From positions 5,837 through 69,836 of the forward strand of contig CAZYQW010000112.1 in NCBI GenBank assembly GCA_964649825.1: a stretch of 64,000 bases of DNA, written 5' to 3'. Every line of letters starts with the position of its first letter. Positions within the stretch are counted from its first letter, which is position 1. This document shows positions 34,847-44,798 of the stretch, one piece after another. A program made the position numbers and the translations under genes. The notes beneath the pieces were generated by a model. The model had not been told where the DNA came from and made no database searches. It saw only the letters and a list, made by a program, of their open reading frames with translations. This stretch comes from CAZYQW01 sp964649825. Lineage in GTDB: Bacteria; Planctomycetota; B15-G4; JADJEK01.

Positions 34847-36160
34847 ATGCCGCGCTACAACCTGGGCCGCGTCGCGAGTCTCGGCGCCGCCGCCCTGCTC
34901 GCCGCCGCGAGCGCATTCATCTGGATTCGGCCGCTCCTGCATCCGCGGGAGGTACGAGGCGACTACCTCTTCGGGTACTACCACCTCCTCAACCTCTACG
35001 TCGGCCTTCCGCTTCTCGCGCTCACTCTCGCCGTGGTGATCACGGTGCTCGCGCCGGAGCGGATGCGAAAGGTGGTCGGCCACCGCGCGTTCGCGGTGCT
35101 GCTCGGTGCGCTCGTGCCGGTCATCCTGTTCGACCTCGGCTATTCGCTGTTCTACATCGGCGCGCTGAAGCCCGCGTTCTGGCTCGACCATCAGCACGTC
35201 TCTCGCCAGGAGAACGTCGCCGACGACGACCTCGGCTTCCGGCGGCGTCCGAACATCACGTGGGAAGGGGTCGCCGACGAAGTCGAGGCCGCGATCCGCT
35301 ACCGCACCGATCAGAACGGCTTCCGCAACGAGCCCGGCCTCGAGCGCGCCGACCTCGCGTTCGTCGGTGACTCGTACACCGAGGCGGCGCAGGTGGCCGA
35401 GGAGGACACCTTCGCCGCGCGCGTCGGCCGGAAGGTGAAGCAGAGCGTCGTGAACCTCGGCCGCGGGGCGTACGGCCCGCCGCAGGAGCTGATCGTCCTC
35501 GAGCGCTACGCGCTGTCGTACGAGCCGAAGACCGTCTTCTGGCAGCTCTTCGAGGGCAACGACCTCGGCGACGCCCAGTCGTTCGTGGAATGGAGGGACG
35601 ACCCGGACCGGGTCGCGGCGTCGCTCTCCGAACGGTACGTCCAGAACTCGTTCTTCAAGCCGTTCTTCGACCTCACCGCGCGCCTCAAGCATCGGATCCA
35701 CGTCTCGATGCGCATGGCCGACGGATCGATGCGCGACATGCGGCTGCGCTACCGCTGGGTCCCCGACTACGCGCAGGTGAAGGAGCGCGGCCTCGACGCG
35801 ACGAAGGCCGCCATCCTCGTGGGACAGCGACTCTGCAACGAACGCGGGGCCCGGCTCGTCGTCTTCTTCATCCCGATCATGGCGCGCGTGAACGTCGATC
35901 GGCTCACCTTCGCGGACGCCGAGCAACGCGCGCGATCCCTCCCCGACCCGTCGCAGGAGCTGCCGCCGCAATGGGGCGACGTCATGGCGCAGTTCTGCAT
36001 CGAGCACGAGATTCCCTTCATCGACCTCTACCCCGCGTTTCGCGCCGAGGCGGAGAAGGACCCGTACGGGCTCTACCTGCCGACCGACGAGCACCTCGAC
36101 GCGAAGGGACACGAGACGGTGGCGAAAGCACTGGTGGGCTGGCTGGAGTCGGACTCGTAG
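34847..36160 (+). CDS. Membrane-anchored SGNH/GDSL-like hydrolase
   Basis: A 437-residue protein with three hydrophobic helices (about residues 8-28, 44-66 and 80-102) and a large soluble C-terminal domain facing outside. That domain has the SGNH block I FVGDSYTEA (Ser in place), a Gly/Asn region (FEGNDLGD) and the C-terminal Asp-His block DEHLDAKGHETV, so the Ser-Asp-His triad is complete. Members are carbohydrate esterases or acyl transferases acting on surface polysaccharide (AlgX/AlgJ-type acetylation is one precedent). It sits between nitrogen metabolism and an FG-GAP gene with no operon partner, but two glycan loci are near. Confidence 0.82.
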   Translation: MPRYNLGRVASLGAAALLAAASAFIWIRPLLHPREVRGDYLFGYYHLLNLYVGLPLLALTLAVVITVLAPERMRKVVGHRAFAVLLGALVPVILFDLGYSLFYIGALKPAFWLDHQHVSRQENVADDDLGFRRRPNITWEGVADEVEAAIRYRTDQNGFRNEPGLERADLAFVGDSYTEAAQVAEEDTFAARVGRKVKQSVVNLGRGAYGPPQELIVLERYALSYEPKTVFWQLFEGNDLGDAQSFVEWRDDPDRVAASLSERYVQNSFFKPFFDLTARLKHRIHVSMRMADGSMRDMRLRYRWVPDYAQVKERGLDATKAAILVGQRLCNERGARLVVFFIPIMARVNVDRLTFADAEQRARSLPDPSQELPPQWGDVMAQFCIEHEIPFIDLYPAFRAEAEKDPYGLYLPTDEHLDAKGHETVAKALVGWLESDS

Positions 36161-36337
36161 GAACGAGCGGACCCGCGCGGACGCCGATCCCGAAGGGCAC
36201 GTCGGTCGACTCGCGACGTTCGACCCGTTTCGCGGATTTCCTCGGAAACGTTCGCCGCGCGATCAGGCTTGGTCGGGTGGAGAGGCCGCGTCGCCGTGAG
36301 TCCTGCGGCTCTCCGCGAACCCCCGCATGGAGCCCCG

Positions 36338-38083
36338 ATGCCGACCACTCCCACCGTCCTCCCGCTCGTCCTCGTCGCCTTCCTCGCGACCCCCAGTACC
36401 GCCGACGCCCAATCGCCCTTCGTCACGTTTCCCGCGAGCGACGTCGACGACCTGACGGGGCGTTCCGTGACGTCGGTCGGAGACGTCGACGGCGACGGGT
36501 TCGACGACGTCGCGGTCGGCAGCCCCGGCTACGACGTCCCGTCGAGCGGCCCACAGAACTGCGGGCGGGTCTCCGTCTACTCGGGACGGACCGGCGCCAA
36601 GGTCCGCGACCACGTCGGCGGCTCCACCAATGAAGAGCTCGGGTACGCGATCACCGGGGTCGGCGACGTCGACCTGGACGGGTTCACCGACCTGCTCGCC
36701 ACCCGTCCCGGCGTGATCGTTTCCGGGATCGGCACGACCAGCGTCAAGTACGGCGGCGCGCGCCTCTACTCCGGCGCGACCGGCGGCCTGTTGATGACCG
36801 TCGGGGGCGTCCTCGACGACGACGCGAGACTCGGTCACACCGCCCTCGACGTCGGCGACGTCGACTTCGACGGACGATCGGACTTCGTGCTCGGCGCGCC
36901 CTACTACGACAAGTCCACCCTCTCCGGCGGCTCGCTGATCGACGCGGGGGCGGTGCGGGTCTACTCCGGGACGGGCGCCACGATCTCGACCCTCGAAGGG
37001 ATCTACGCCGCGAACTCCCACTACGGCTGGGCCGTGGCCGGCGTCGGCGACGTCAACGGCGACGGCAAGTACGACCTCATCATCGGAGCGCCACACTACG
37101 ATCACTTGTCCCAGCCGATCGCGGACATCGGCGCCTACCACGTCCGCAACATCTACGGCGGCTCCCTGGGCGGCGCCTACGGAATCATCCACGCCGGCTA
37201 TCGCTACGGCTACTCCCTCGCGTCGCTCGGCGATCTCGACGGCGACGGCGTGGGCGACTACATGATCGGCGCCCCCGGCGCGGACACGAACGGCCTCGTC
37301 GACAACGGCGTCGCGTACGCCAAGAAGGGACAGAACGGCGTCCCCCTCGGGACGTTCCCCGGCAAGCTCGGCGGCGAGCAGGCCGGATCGAGCGTCGCGA
37401 GCGCCGGCGACGTGAACGGCGACGGCGTGATCGATCTGCTGGTCGGCGCGCCGACCAGCTCCTACTCCTCGCCGTTCGGCGTCGCCTCGGCTGGCGTCGC
37501 GCGCCTCTACTCCGGATCGAACGACGCGCTGCTCGAGACCTACAAGTACCTCGCGCCGTACCAGCACGCCGGCACCTCGGTGGCCGGGGCCGGAGACGTC
37601 AACGGCGATGGTCGCGCCGACGTGCTCGTCGGAGCGCCCGGCTCGACGGGATTGATCACGGTCCAAGGGGCGGCATTGCTCTTCCTCGGCGGCGACGTCG
37701 CCGCGAAGTGGAGCCTCTACGGCGCGTCGCTCCCCGGCACCGTCGGCCCACCGGCGCTCGCGCTCGCTTCGGCCCCGAAGCTGTGCACGATCAACACGCT
37801 CTCGTTGACCAGCTCATCGAACGTCGCCACCCCGGCGACGCTGTTCCTCGGCGTCACGGCCGCGGACCTGCCGACGGGGTTCGGAGCCAGCGTCCTCGTG
37901 GCCCCGCCCTGGATCGCGACGAACCTCCTGCTCCCGCCGGGCACCACGGCGATCCCGGTCGCCACGCCGTGCGACGCCACGTTGAACGGCGTCGAGGTCT
38001 TCATGCAGCTCCTCTGCAGCGACCCCGGCGCACCGGCGGGCGTGTCGTTCAGCCAGGGCATGAAGGTCGTCCACGGCACCTGA
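36338..38083 (+). CDS. Secreted FG-GAP repeat protein with shared C-terminal domain
   Basis: A 581-residue exported protein. Signal peptide to about residue 25 (TADAQ). Residues 30-460 carry seven FG-GAP units with GDVdgDG...D..vGaP calcium sites, so probably a seven-bladed beta-propeller like an integrin alpha head. The last about 120 residues (from SLYGASLPGTVGPP to the end) form a domain also found at the C termini of the proteins at 41372 and 46020 (Tyr-Gly start, LFLGV, VAPP, a late L-x-G-V-x-x-x-x-Q block and a final Ser-x-Gly-Met). ATG 36338 with GGAG seven bases upstream is preferred over 36269. Confidence 0.88.
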   Translation: MPTTPTVLPLVLVAFLATPSTADAQSPFVTFPASDVDDLTGRSVTSVGDVDGDGFDDVAVGSPGYDVPSSGPQNCGRVSVYSGRTGAKVRDHVGGSTNEELGYAITGVGDVDLDGFTDLLATRPGVIVSGIGTTSVKYGGARLYSGATGGLLMTVGGVLDDDARLGHTALDVGDVDFDGRSDFVLGAPYYDKSTLSGGSLIDAGAVRVYSGTGATISTLEGIYAANSHYGWAVAGVGDVNGDGKYDLIIGAPHYDHLSQPIADIGAYHVRNIYGGSLGGAYGIIHAGYRYGYSLASLGDLDGDGVGDYMIGAPGADTNGLVDNGVAYAKKGQNGVPLGTFPGKLGGEQAGSSVASAGDVNGDGVIDLLVGAPTSSYSSPFGVASAGVARLYSGSNDALLETYKYLAPYQHAGTSVAGAGDVNGDGRADVLVGAPGSTGLITVQGAALLFLGGDVAAKWSLYGASLPGTVGPPALALASAPKLCTINTLSLTSSSNVATPATLFLGVTAADLPTGFGASVLVAPPWIATNLLLPPGTTAIPVATPCDATLNGVEVFMQLLCSDPGAPAGVSFSQGMKVVHGT

Positions 38084-38107
38084 GTCCGACGGCGCCGGAG
38101 GACGCCT

Positions 38108-39754
38108 CTACCGCCGGCGATAGACGCTGAAACGCAGGTCGTCGCTCGGGCCGATCCGGTCCCACTGATCGCCGTATGCGGCCAGGTACGGGTCGATGTA
38201 CTTCCGCGCGATCTCGGAAAGGTTGCCGGCCTCGGTAACGACGAGCGTGTCGATTCGATAATGAGCGACGACCTGCTGCATGCGCTCCGGCGTGTCATAG
38301 GGCGTCGCGACGGAGAGTCGGCGTCCGTAGTACCGAAGCCGCAGCGCCTGGTGGCTCATCACGCGAGCATCGGCCGGACTGTTCTCGGCGATCCACTCCC
38401 CCGCGGCGCGAAGACCCTGGTCGCCCTCCGACGCGAACGGGGGGGCACCGAAAGCGGCGTCACGACCGATCGCGGCCCAAGTCGGAAACGTCCAGGCCCC
38501 CGCCAGGAGGATCGCCGCGGCGGCGCGCGGCGCGGGCCGCGCCAGTGGCCGCAGCCAAAACCCTTCGAGCAGCTCCGCGAGCCGGTTCGACGACAACACG
38601 TGATCGATCCCGGCCCACGCGACGGCGAGGGCGAACGGGATGCACGGCAGCAGGTAGCGGACCTCGACCGCGAAGACCGCGGAGAGCGCGAGCGCGAACG
38701 TGACGACGAACAGCACCACGCCGAGCACGGCCCGGCGCCCCAGGAGCAGGAGCCCACCGGCGATCACGAGGAAGCCGAAGATCACTCCTCCCTTCGACAC
38801 GAACGCCTCGTACACGTGGACGAGGACGCGCGTGACGACGGCATGGGCGCCGTACCGTTCGATCGAACCGCCCATCGACGGGATCGCGACCGGAGGATCC
38901 GCCCAGTAGACGCGCCAGTTGAAGTCGTACTCGAAGCCCGGATCGTTCGCGATCGCGGTGATGTGCTGGTTGCCGGAGTAGACCGGATCGCCGAACATCT
39001 GGTAGTTCCGGAACAACCAGGGCCCGGCCACGGCCAGGAAACCCACGCCCATCACGACGACCTGGATCGCGTTCTCCTTGAGCGGCCGCCTCGTGGAGAC
39101 CGCCCGCAGGATCGCCAGCCCGGGCGCGAACAAGAGCCCCGCCGGCTTCATGTAGAACGCCACCGCGAGCGCGGCGCCGGCCAACGCCGCGGACCACCGT
39201 CCTCTTCCGAGCGCCAGCCATCCGGCGATCGCGACGAACGTCGTGAGCGGAACGTCGGCGAGCCCGCGAGCGACGTACTCGCGCAGGTTCGGGTCGAGCA
39301 TCGCCGCGGCCCCGCACGCGAACGCGAACGGCGGTCCGGCGCCGAGCCGGCGCACGATCAGGTACGCGAGCAGCGGGATCAGAATCGACGCCAGGAGCGC
39401 CGATGGCACCGTCGCGGCAAACTCGGAACGCCCCAGGAACCGGTACGCGGCCGCGAGCACCGCTCCGTTGCCGGGCGGGTAGAAGTCCTCCGGATGCACC
39501 ACGTCCGCGTCATAGCGGACGTGGTGGTGCTGAATGAACCCGATCGAGAGCTCGTTCCCCGCGAGGATCGAGTCCGCCTGCTCCGAGTAGGCCGCCTCGT
39601 CCGACGTGTCGAGGCAGTCTCGTCCCTGATTCTGCCGGAGCGTCACGTAGAGGACGAGCGCGCCGAGCCCGCCGAGCAGGAGGATCCAGAGAGCATCGCG
39701 GGACGCGGCGCGCGGAGCCGCGCCGCCCTCTACGCGGTTCGCTTCAGCGTTCAT
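38108..39754 (-). CDS. Multi-spanning glycosyltransferase, ArnT/PMT-like (GT-C)
   Basis: A 548-residue membrane protein with about eleven hydrophobic helices. The first periplasmic loop has CLDTSDEAAYSEQA, the acidic catalytic loop of GT-C enzymes, followed by HPEDFYPPGNG; the C-terminal soluble part ends with strands LRFSVYRRR. Such enzymes transfer sugars from polyprenyl-phosphate donors to lipids or proteins outside the membrane. It overlaps the upstream CapK-like gene by 11 bases, so the pair is co-translated. Donor and acceptor cannot be told. It is convergent with the FG-GAP gene, 24 bases apart. Confidence 0.85.
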   Translation of the reverse strand: MNAEANRVEGGAAPRAASRDALWILLLGGLGALVLYVTLRQNQGRDCLDTSDEAAYSEQADSILAGNELSIGFIQHHHVRYDADVVHPEDFYPPGNGAVLAAAYRFLGRSEFAATVPSALLASILIPLLAYLIVRRLGAGPPFAFACGAAAMLDPNLREYVARGLADVPLTTFVAIAGWLALGRGRWSAALAGAALAVAFYMKPAGLLFAPGLAILRAVSTRRPLKENAIQVVVMGVGFLAVAGPWLFRNYQMFGDPVYSGNQHITAIANDPGFEYDFNWRVYWADPPVAIPSMGGSIERYGAHAVVTRVLVHVYEAFVSKGGVIFGFLVIAGGLLLLGRRAVLGVVLFVVTFALALSAVFAVEVRYLLPCIPFALAVAWAGIDHVLSSNRLAELLEGFWLRPLARPAPRAAAAILLAGAWTFPTWAAIGRDAAFGAPPFASEGDQGLRAAGEWIAENSPADARVMSHQALRLRYYGRRLSVATPYDTPERMQQVVAHYRIDTLVVTEAGNLSEIARKYIDPYLAAYGDQWDRIGPSDDLRFSVYRRR

Positions 39755-41177
39755 GGCGGTCTCGGAGGACCTTGATGATCGGTCGCTTGCCCGAGCGTTC
39801 GAGCGGGATGTCGTCGACCACCTCGACGTCGACCTGCACGTCGTCGCCGAGCAACGCCTGCATGTCGGCGCGCAATCGGCCGCGGGTCGTCTCGTCGAGG
39901 CCGTTCGCGGGCACCACCCTCAGCGTGGCGCAGGACGGGTCTCGCTGCACGAGCTGATAGTGCCGGACCCGGTCGACGTAGTCGAGCGTGACGAACAGGT
40001 ACTGGCCGAGACTGACGGGGCTGACCATGCGGCCGGACGGAGTCTCGAGCACCTCCTGCGAGCGTCCCTCGAGGCTCACGACCAGCGGGAACCCCCGGCC
40101 GCACTCGCAGCGCTCGCTCGACAGCGCGGCGAGGTCCTTCGTGTCGTAGCGGATGAACGGCATGACGTGGTTGTGCAGGTTGGTCAGCACGACGCGCCCC
40201 ACCTCGCCCGGCCCCGCCGGCGTCCCGTCGGCGCGGACGACCTCCCATGCCACGAGCTCGGTGTTCACGTGGAACCGATGCGGAGAGACCTCGCAGCTCT
40301 GAGCGCACCAATACTTGAACTCGCGCTGCCCGTACCGGTTGACGATCGGTGCCTCGAAGTAGTCGGTGATCTGCTTCTCTCGCGTCGGCGACACGGTCTC
40401 CGCGATCGTGATGACCGCCTTCAACGGCCGCGAGAGCCGAAGGCCCCGGCGCCCGAGCTCGTCGCCCATCATGGCGAGGGTCGACGTGTAGCCCATCACG
40501 TAGACCGGCGCGAACGACTCCATCACGCGATAGATCGTCTCGATTCGCGCGGGGTCCACGTCGAACATGTTGAAGCGTCGCTGCGTCCATCGCTCGTGCA
40601 TCGCCTGGAGCCGGCCGTTCAGGCGCTGCCGCAGGCGAAACGCGAGCGGAGTGTCGGCAGGCAGCGGCGGCTCCGTGGCCGGCGGAGCCATGACGCGCAC
40701 GTGACGGTCGAACGGCTGCAGCCCGAACCAGGAGTCGTAGAACAGGTGGCTCGAGAAGACGAGCGGCATCGCGGCGCGGTCGAGGTAGAAGGGGAACGGC
40801 TCGCCGGTGGAGCCGGACGTCGTGTACTGCAGGCGCCGGTGCCCGCCGACGTCATCGGCGAGGAACTCCTCGGGGGCCCGCGAGCGATAGAGCCCCTTGT
40901 CGGCGATCGGAAGCCTCGCCAGGTCCTCGACGCACTCGAGCGCGTCCGGCGCGAGACCTCGCTCCCGGTACGCTTCTCGATAGAACGGCACGTGTCGCGC
41001 CGCGTGCGACAAGAGACGCGCGAGGTGCGCCTCGCTCCGCGACTTCAGCTCCTCGGGGGAGAGCCACTGCGCGCGCTGCATCTCCCCGATGACGCTGGTG
41101 AACCGCCGGCCGATCAGCAGCCGCCCGGCCGCGAGGCCGAGACGTCCGACCCAGCCGGGGTTGCTGCCCTCTTTCAT
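39744..41177 (-). CDS. CapK/PaaK-like adenylate-forming enzyme
   Basis: A 477-residue member of the phenylacetate-CoA ligase/CapK branch of ANL enzymes. Signatures: the P-loop YTTSGSTGEPF, YGQREFKYWC in the place of the A5 motif, RYDTKD as the hinge Asp motif, and the C-terminal Lys in LERSGKRPIIK. The central C-x-C pair (ERCECG) is usual for the branch. It would activate an acyl group as adenylate, perhaps for attachment to capsule sugar, as proposed for CapK. The start at 41177 has GGAAGG eight bases upstream and is better than a GTG at 41186. Overlap of 11 bases with the GT-C gene suggests a joint role. Confidence 0.88.
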   Translation of the reverse strand: MKEGSNPGWVGRLGLAAGRLLIGRRFTSVIGEMQRAQWLSPEELKSRSEAHLARLLSHAARHVPFYREAYRERGLAPDALECVEDLARLPIADKGLYRSRAPEEFLADDVGGHRRLQYTTSGSTGEPFPFYLDRAAMPLVFSSHLFYDSWFGLQPFDRHVRVMAPPATEPPLPADTPLAFRLRQRLNGRLQAMHERWTQRRFNMFDVDPARIETIYRVMESFAPVYVMGYTSTLAMMGDELGRRGLRLSRPLKAVITIAETVSPTREKQITDYFEAPIVNRYGQREFKYWCAQSCEVSPHRFHVNTELVAWEVVRADGTPAGPGEVGRVVLTNLHNHVMPFIRYDTKDLAALSSERCECGRGFPLVVSLEGRSQEVLETPSGRMVSPVSLGQYLFVTLDYVDRVRHYQLVQRDPSCATLRVVPANGLDETTRGRLRADMQALLGDDVQVDVEVVDDIPLERSGKRPIIKVLRDRHER

Positions 41178-41371
41178 GCACCGCACCTTCCAGGGGACGA
41201 CGAGAACGGGGACGACGAGAACGTCGAGATTCTATCGGCTCGCCCGGAGACGAATCTCGCCACCGATCTCGGTCGGGTCGTTTTCCGCCCGGTCGCGCGC
41301 GGAAGAGGCGGAAGAGGCGGCAGGATGCGGGCGCGGGTGGTGCTTCCCGCCCCCCCGGCCAAGACGAGCCG

Positions 41372-44300
41372 TCAGTGCATCGTGATCTTCATCCCCCGCG
41401 TCATCGATGCCCCCTTCGGCGCCGCGAGGTCGTACACGAGCCATTGGAAGTAGAGGCTCTTTCCGGCGAGCGAACGGTCGTTGGCGATCTGGAACAAGTA
41501 ATTCGCCGTGCCGGCCGGCGTGGTCTTGATCGGGAAGAAGCCGACTCCGCCCTCGTTGTAGAGCGAACCGTCGAGCACCGGGACATCGATCGGCAGGTAC
41601 CCGATCACGAGGACCGAGAGGATATTCGGGTTCGCGTCCCACAGGATCGCGCGCCAGTTCGTGTTGCCGACGTACGGCTCGCCGTTGGCCCCGATCTTCG
41701 GTTCGAGCCCCATGTAGCCGGAAAGACCCTGGCCGTAGAACTCGAGCCATTGGTCGTCGCGTTTCACGAGCGCGACCCAGTCCTTGGTGGGCTGCGACGG
41801 CGGCATTCCGATCGATCGAGGACCCGGACCAATGACCTCGGTGACGCTCCCGTCTTGGAGCGGTCCGCCGTTCCTGGGGTCGAACCACTGCACCGTGAAC
41901 ACGTACGGGGCGTCGCCGAGGTCGACGTCCGTCGTTCCTCCGTTCACATAGATCGCGTAGACCTCGTCCGCCTTCGCAAGACACCGCGCTCCTTCAGCGC
42001 TCACGACCTCGTTGGCAGGGGTCATCTCGGTGAATGGCAGATAGCTCCGGAAGAACAACAGTGCGCGCCGCGTCTGGTTCCACATGAGGTCGCGGGTGCG
42101 CCAGTCCTCGCAGTTGAAGTCATTGTGAGGCCATGCGTAACCGAAGTACCACTCGACCCCGCTGCTGCCGCTGAGGAGGCTGCCCCAAAGGGTCTCCCGG
42201 CGGGCGTCGTCATGGGTCGGATCGACGGAATCGGGGGGGACTCCCATCGTCTGCGGGCCGAACTCGTCGACCGTGACCGCCCACGGCTTGCCCGCCACGT
42301 TGGACGCGGCGAGCCACGTCGTGGTGTGGTCGTCCGACAGCGACGGTTTCGAGAGGTTCAACGAGGCCGCGTCGATCGCTTCGTGCCCGAGGAGCGGGGT
42401 GAGGGTCGACTCGCTCGCACCGGCGGGATGATGCACCGCGATCGGATGATCATACGGGTCGAGCAACCGCACGTAGTCCGCGAACGCAGTGACCTGCGCG
42501 CTCGTGCTGGTGCTCTCCTCCCCGAGGTTCCATTGCAGACCGAGGTGATGGGAGAAGCGAGCGATGAGCTCCCGGAGATAGAGCCGTCGCTGGACGCCGA
42601 GGTATCCACCGTCGAGGAGGTACTGGTTCTCGACCTCCTGAAGGAACACATGCATCATCAACCCGCGGCGATCCATGTGGCCGAACACGATCTCCCACTG
42701 GTCGAGCTTGCTGCAGTCGAACCGGTATCGATCGAGCTTGTCGATCCACGGCCACACGTCGTCGCCGTCGCCGAGGACGTTCATCGTGAGGAACGACACC
42801 GAGTTCATCTGCTCGCTGGCGAGGTAGTTGAGCGCGCCGATGATGTTCTGCCCGGCTCCCGCGTTCCAATCGGGATCGCCCGCGGTGAAATCACCGGCGT
42901 GGGGCGAATAGTGATGTCGCGGCGTCGTCCCGTCGAACCCGGAGTAGGCGAGGAAGTTCTCGGGACTGTTCGCGCCCCCCTTGAGGAAGACTTCACCCGT
43001 CCCCGAGAAGCGCAGGTAGTGGTCGCCGGCGTACGTCAAGAAGCCCTTCCCCCGGAAGTCGGACCCGGTCTTGTCCGACCGCGCGATCGTGAACGAACCC
43101 GACGCGCCGTCGAAGGAGGTGGGCACGCCGTCGAACGGGTTCGGCGAGACGGCGACGTCGGGGCCGACGCGGAACGAGGCGGTGTAGTTCCACGTGCCGG
43201 TCTCGTGTGGGACGAAGTGGACGCGCCACTTGTCGCCGCTCGCCGCGCCGCTCTCGCTCGCGTCGCCGTCCGCGGCATAGTAGCCGGGGACGGCGACGCT
43301 CTCGCCACCCTTCGTGAACGTCACGTCGAGTCGATGGTCGAGGAACGGGTTGACCGGGTCGGTCTCGCTCGTGTTCGGCCCGTCGAACGTGATCGTGACG
43401 TCGTGCCATTGCTGCAGGTCGCCGCTCACCTCGCCCTCGTTCACGTTCGGGAGGACGGCGTCGATGAACGGCTTGAAGACCTGCTCGATCGACTTGCCGT
43501 TGTTGTCGAACACGGTCGTGAGCACGAGGTCGTACTCGGGGCAGATGATGATGCGGTTGCCGTTGAGCCCGTCGGCCCAAATCGTGCCCGTCGGGAGCCC
43601 GGGGTAGAAACCGTTCGCGTTCGTCCACCAGCCGTACGAGTAGTTGCCGGGGAGGATCTGCGTGAGCTGGTACTGGTTCCACCAGTTGTTCTGGGGCGAG
43701 CCTTCGGTCGGACCGACCCCCTGCGACCAGTTCGGCGTCGCGGTCGGCGGGATCTGGGACTCATAGAGCGCCTGGATGAAGCTCTTCGAGATGATCTGCT
43801 GGCCGGACCAGTTGCCCTCGCGCAGCACGAGGTACCCGACGCGGGCGAGATCGCGCGCGGTCGTGTTGAAGCCTCCGGACCAGCCGCTCCAGAGGCCGCT
43901 GAACCCGAGCGGGTCCTGACGGCCGATGACGTTGAAGAGCGCTTGATCGAGCACCTGCGGCGGCGTGAGCCCACCGTACATCGCCTGCATCTGCTCGCAG
44001 TAGTGCTGGACGGCCTTGTTGTTGTACGCGTACTGCGTCCCCGGCACGTGAGGGTCGAGTCCGTAGTCGGACGTCATCGAAAGGAACTGCCCGTACGTCG
44101 CGAGCGGGCCGGTCGGGTACGCGGACTGCGGAACCGGCGTCGAGACTTCGACCTGTCCGTCCTTCTGCAGGCGTCCGAACACCAACGCCGCGATGCTCTT
44201 GGCCACCGAGTAGACGTTGGAGTTCATGTCGATCGAGTGGTGCGTCGCCACGAGGTATCCGTAGCGGATGAGGCAGGCGTGACCGTAGAGCGAGTTCGCG

Positions 44301-44449
44301 GCCTGGGCCGTCTTCGCCGGATCCATGCCCACCTGCGCCGGCGTCGCCGGCTGCCAATTCGCGCCCGGCCAAACCGGATCGGTGGCGGTCGCAAGTCGCG
44401 ACGCCAGTGCAAACGAAACCGCGAACAGCAGCACGCGTGGGTGCAGCAT
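41372..44449 (-). CDS. Exported fusion: beta-lactamase-like serine hydrolase, glycosidase-like domain, shared C-terminal domain
   Basis: A 1025-residue protein with signal peptide (residues 1 to about 22). Residues 35-385: serine hydrolase of the beta-lactamase/esterase clan, with SVAK at 81-84 and a Tyr-x-Asn in YAYNNKAV. Residues about 390-500: an Ig-like domain of the DUF5060 kind. Residues about 500-900: a glycosidase-like barrel (GEVFLKGGANSPENFL; LQWNLGEES as acid/base-like; TVDEFGPQ as nucleophile-like; then a collagen-binding-like strand region DPRNGG). The last about 120 residues match the C-terminal domain shared with 36338 and 46020. GGAGG six bases before ATG 44449 fixes the start. 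Probably a secreted enzyme on complex polysaccharide or peptidoglycan; substrate unknown. Confidence 0.85.
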   Translation of the reverse strand: MLHPRVLLFAVSFALASRLATATDPVWPGANWQPATPAQVGMDPAKTAQAANSLYGHACLIRYGYLVATHHSIDMNSNVYSVAKSIAALVFGRLQKDGQVEVSTPVPQSAYPTGPLATYGQFLSMTSDYGLDPHVPGTQYAYNNKAVQHYCEQMQAMYGGLTPPQVLDQALFNVIGRQDPLGFSGLWSGWSGGFNTTARDLARVGYLVLREGNWSGQQIISKSFIQALYESQIPPTATPNWSQGVGPTEGSPQNNWWNQYQLTQILPGNYSYGWWTNANGFYPGLPTGTIWADGLNGNRIIICPEYDLVLTTVFDNNGKSIEQVFKPFIDAVLPNVNEGEVSGDLQQWHDVTITFDGPNTSETDPVNPFLDHRLDVTFTKGGESVAVPGYYAADGDASESGAASGDKWRVHFVPHETGTWNYTASFRVGPDVAVSPNPFDGVPTSFDGASGSFTIARSDKTGSDFRGKGFLTYAGDHYLRFSGTGEVFLKGGANSPENFLAYSGFDGTTPRHHYSPHAGDFTAGDPDWNAGAGQNIIGALNYLASEQMNSVSFLTMNVLGDGDDVWPWIDKLDRYRFDCSKLDQWEIVFGHMDRRGLMMHVFLQEVENQYLLDGGYLGVQRRLYLRELIARFSHHLGLQWNLGEESTSTSAQVTAFADYVRLLDPYDHPIAVHHPAGASESTLTPLLGHEAIDAASLNLSKPSLSDDHTTTWLAASNVAGKPWAVTVDEFGPQTMGVPPDSVDPTHDDARRETLWGSLLSGSSGVEWYFGYAWPHNDFNCEDWRTRDLMWNQTRRALLFFRSYLPFTEMTPANEVVSAEGARCLAKADEVYAIYVNGGTTDVDLGDAPYVFTVQWFDPRNGGPLQDGSVTEVIGPGPRSIGMPPSQPTKDWVALVKRDDQWLEFYGQGLSGYMGLEPKIGANGEPYVGNTNWRAILWDANPNILSVLVIGYLPIDVPVLDGSLYNEGGVGFFPIKTTPAGTANYLFQIANDRSLAGKSLYFQWLVYDLAAPKGASMTRGMKITMH

Positions 44450-44798
44450 CAAGCGCCTCCGAAAGAGCATCTGCGTTGTCGAGTCATCGAGGCCGGGGTC
44501 CGCGCTCGATGGAACCGTTCGAGTGCCTGAGTGCCCGAGGGGGCCAAGACCATTCCTTCGCCGCCAAGCGGCCACCGCTTCGACGGCCCTCCTCGCTCGA
44601 AGGTTCGCTCCACTCCCGAGAATCCACCAATTGTCCGGGTCCATTCACAAGAGCTTTGGCTCAGGAGATTTACATTCGATTATCCAACGCTTTGGCCGCC
44701 AAATACTACAGAGTTTGGACGCATTCGGCAGCTGCCACCGTTTCGACCCAGCGCGGCTCCGACCCTGCGGGGTTGAACCCGCCGCGGAGACCGTCACG
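44450..44798. other. Divergent intergenic region with an AT-richer stretch
   Basis: About 350 bases between divergent starts. The part from 44640 to 44735 is distinctly richer in A+T than the rest of the window, as expected of promoter DNA. Open frames running through it on both strands show no signal peptide or ribosome binding site; nothing else is seen. Confidence 0.6.
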
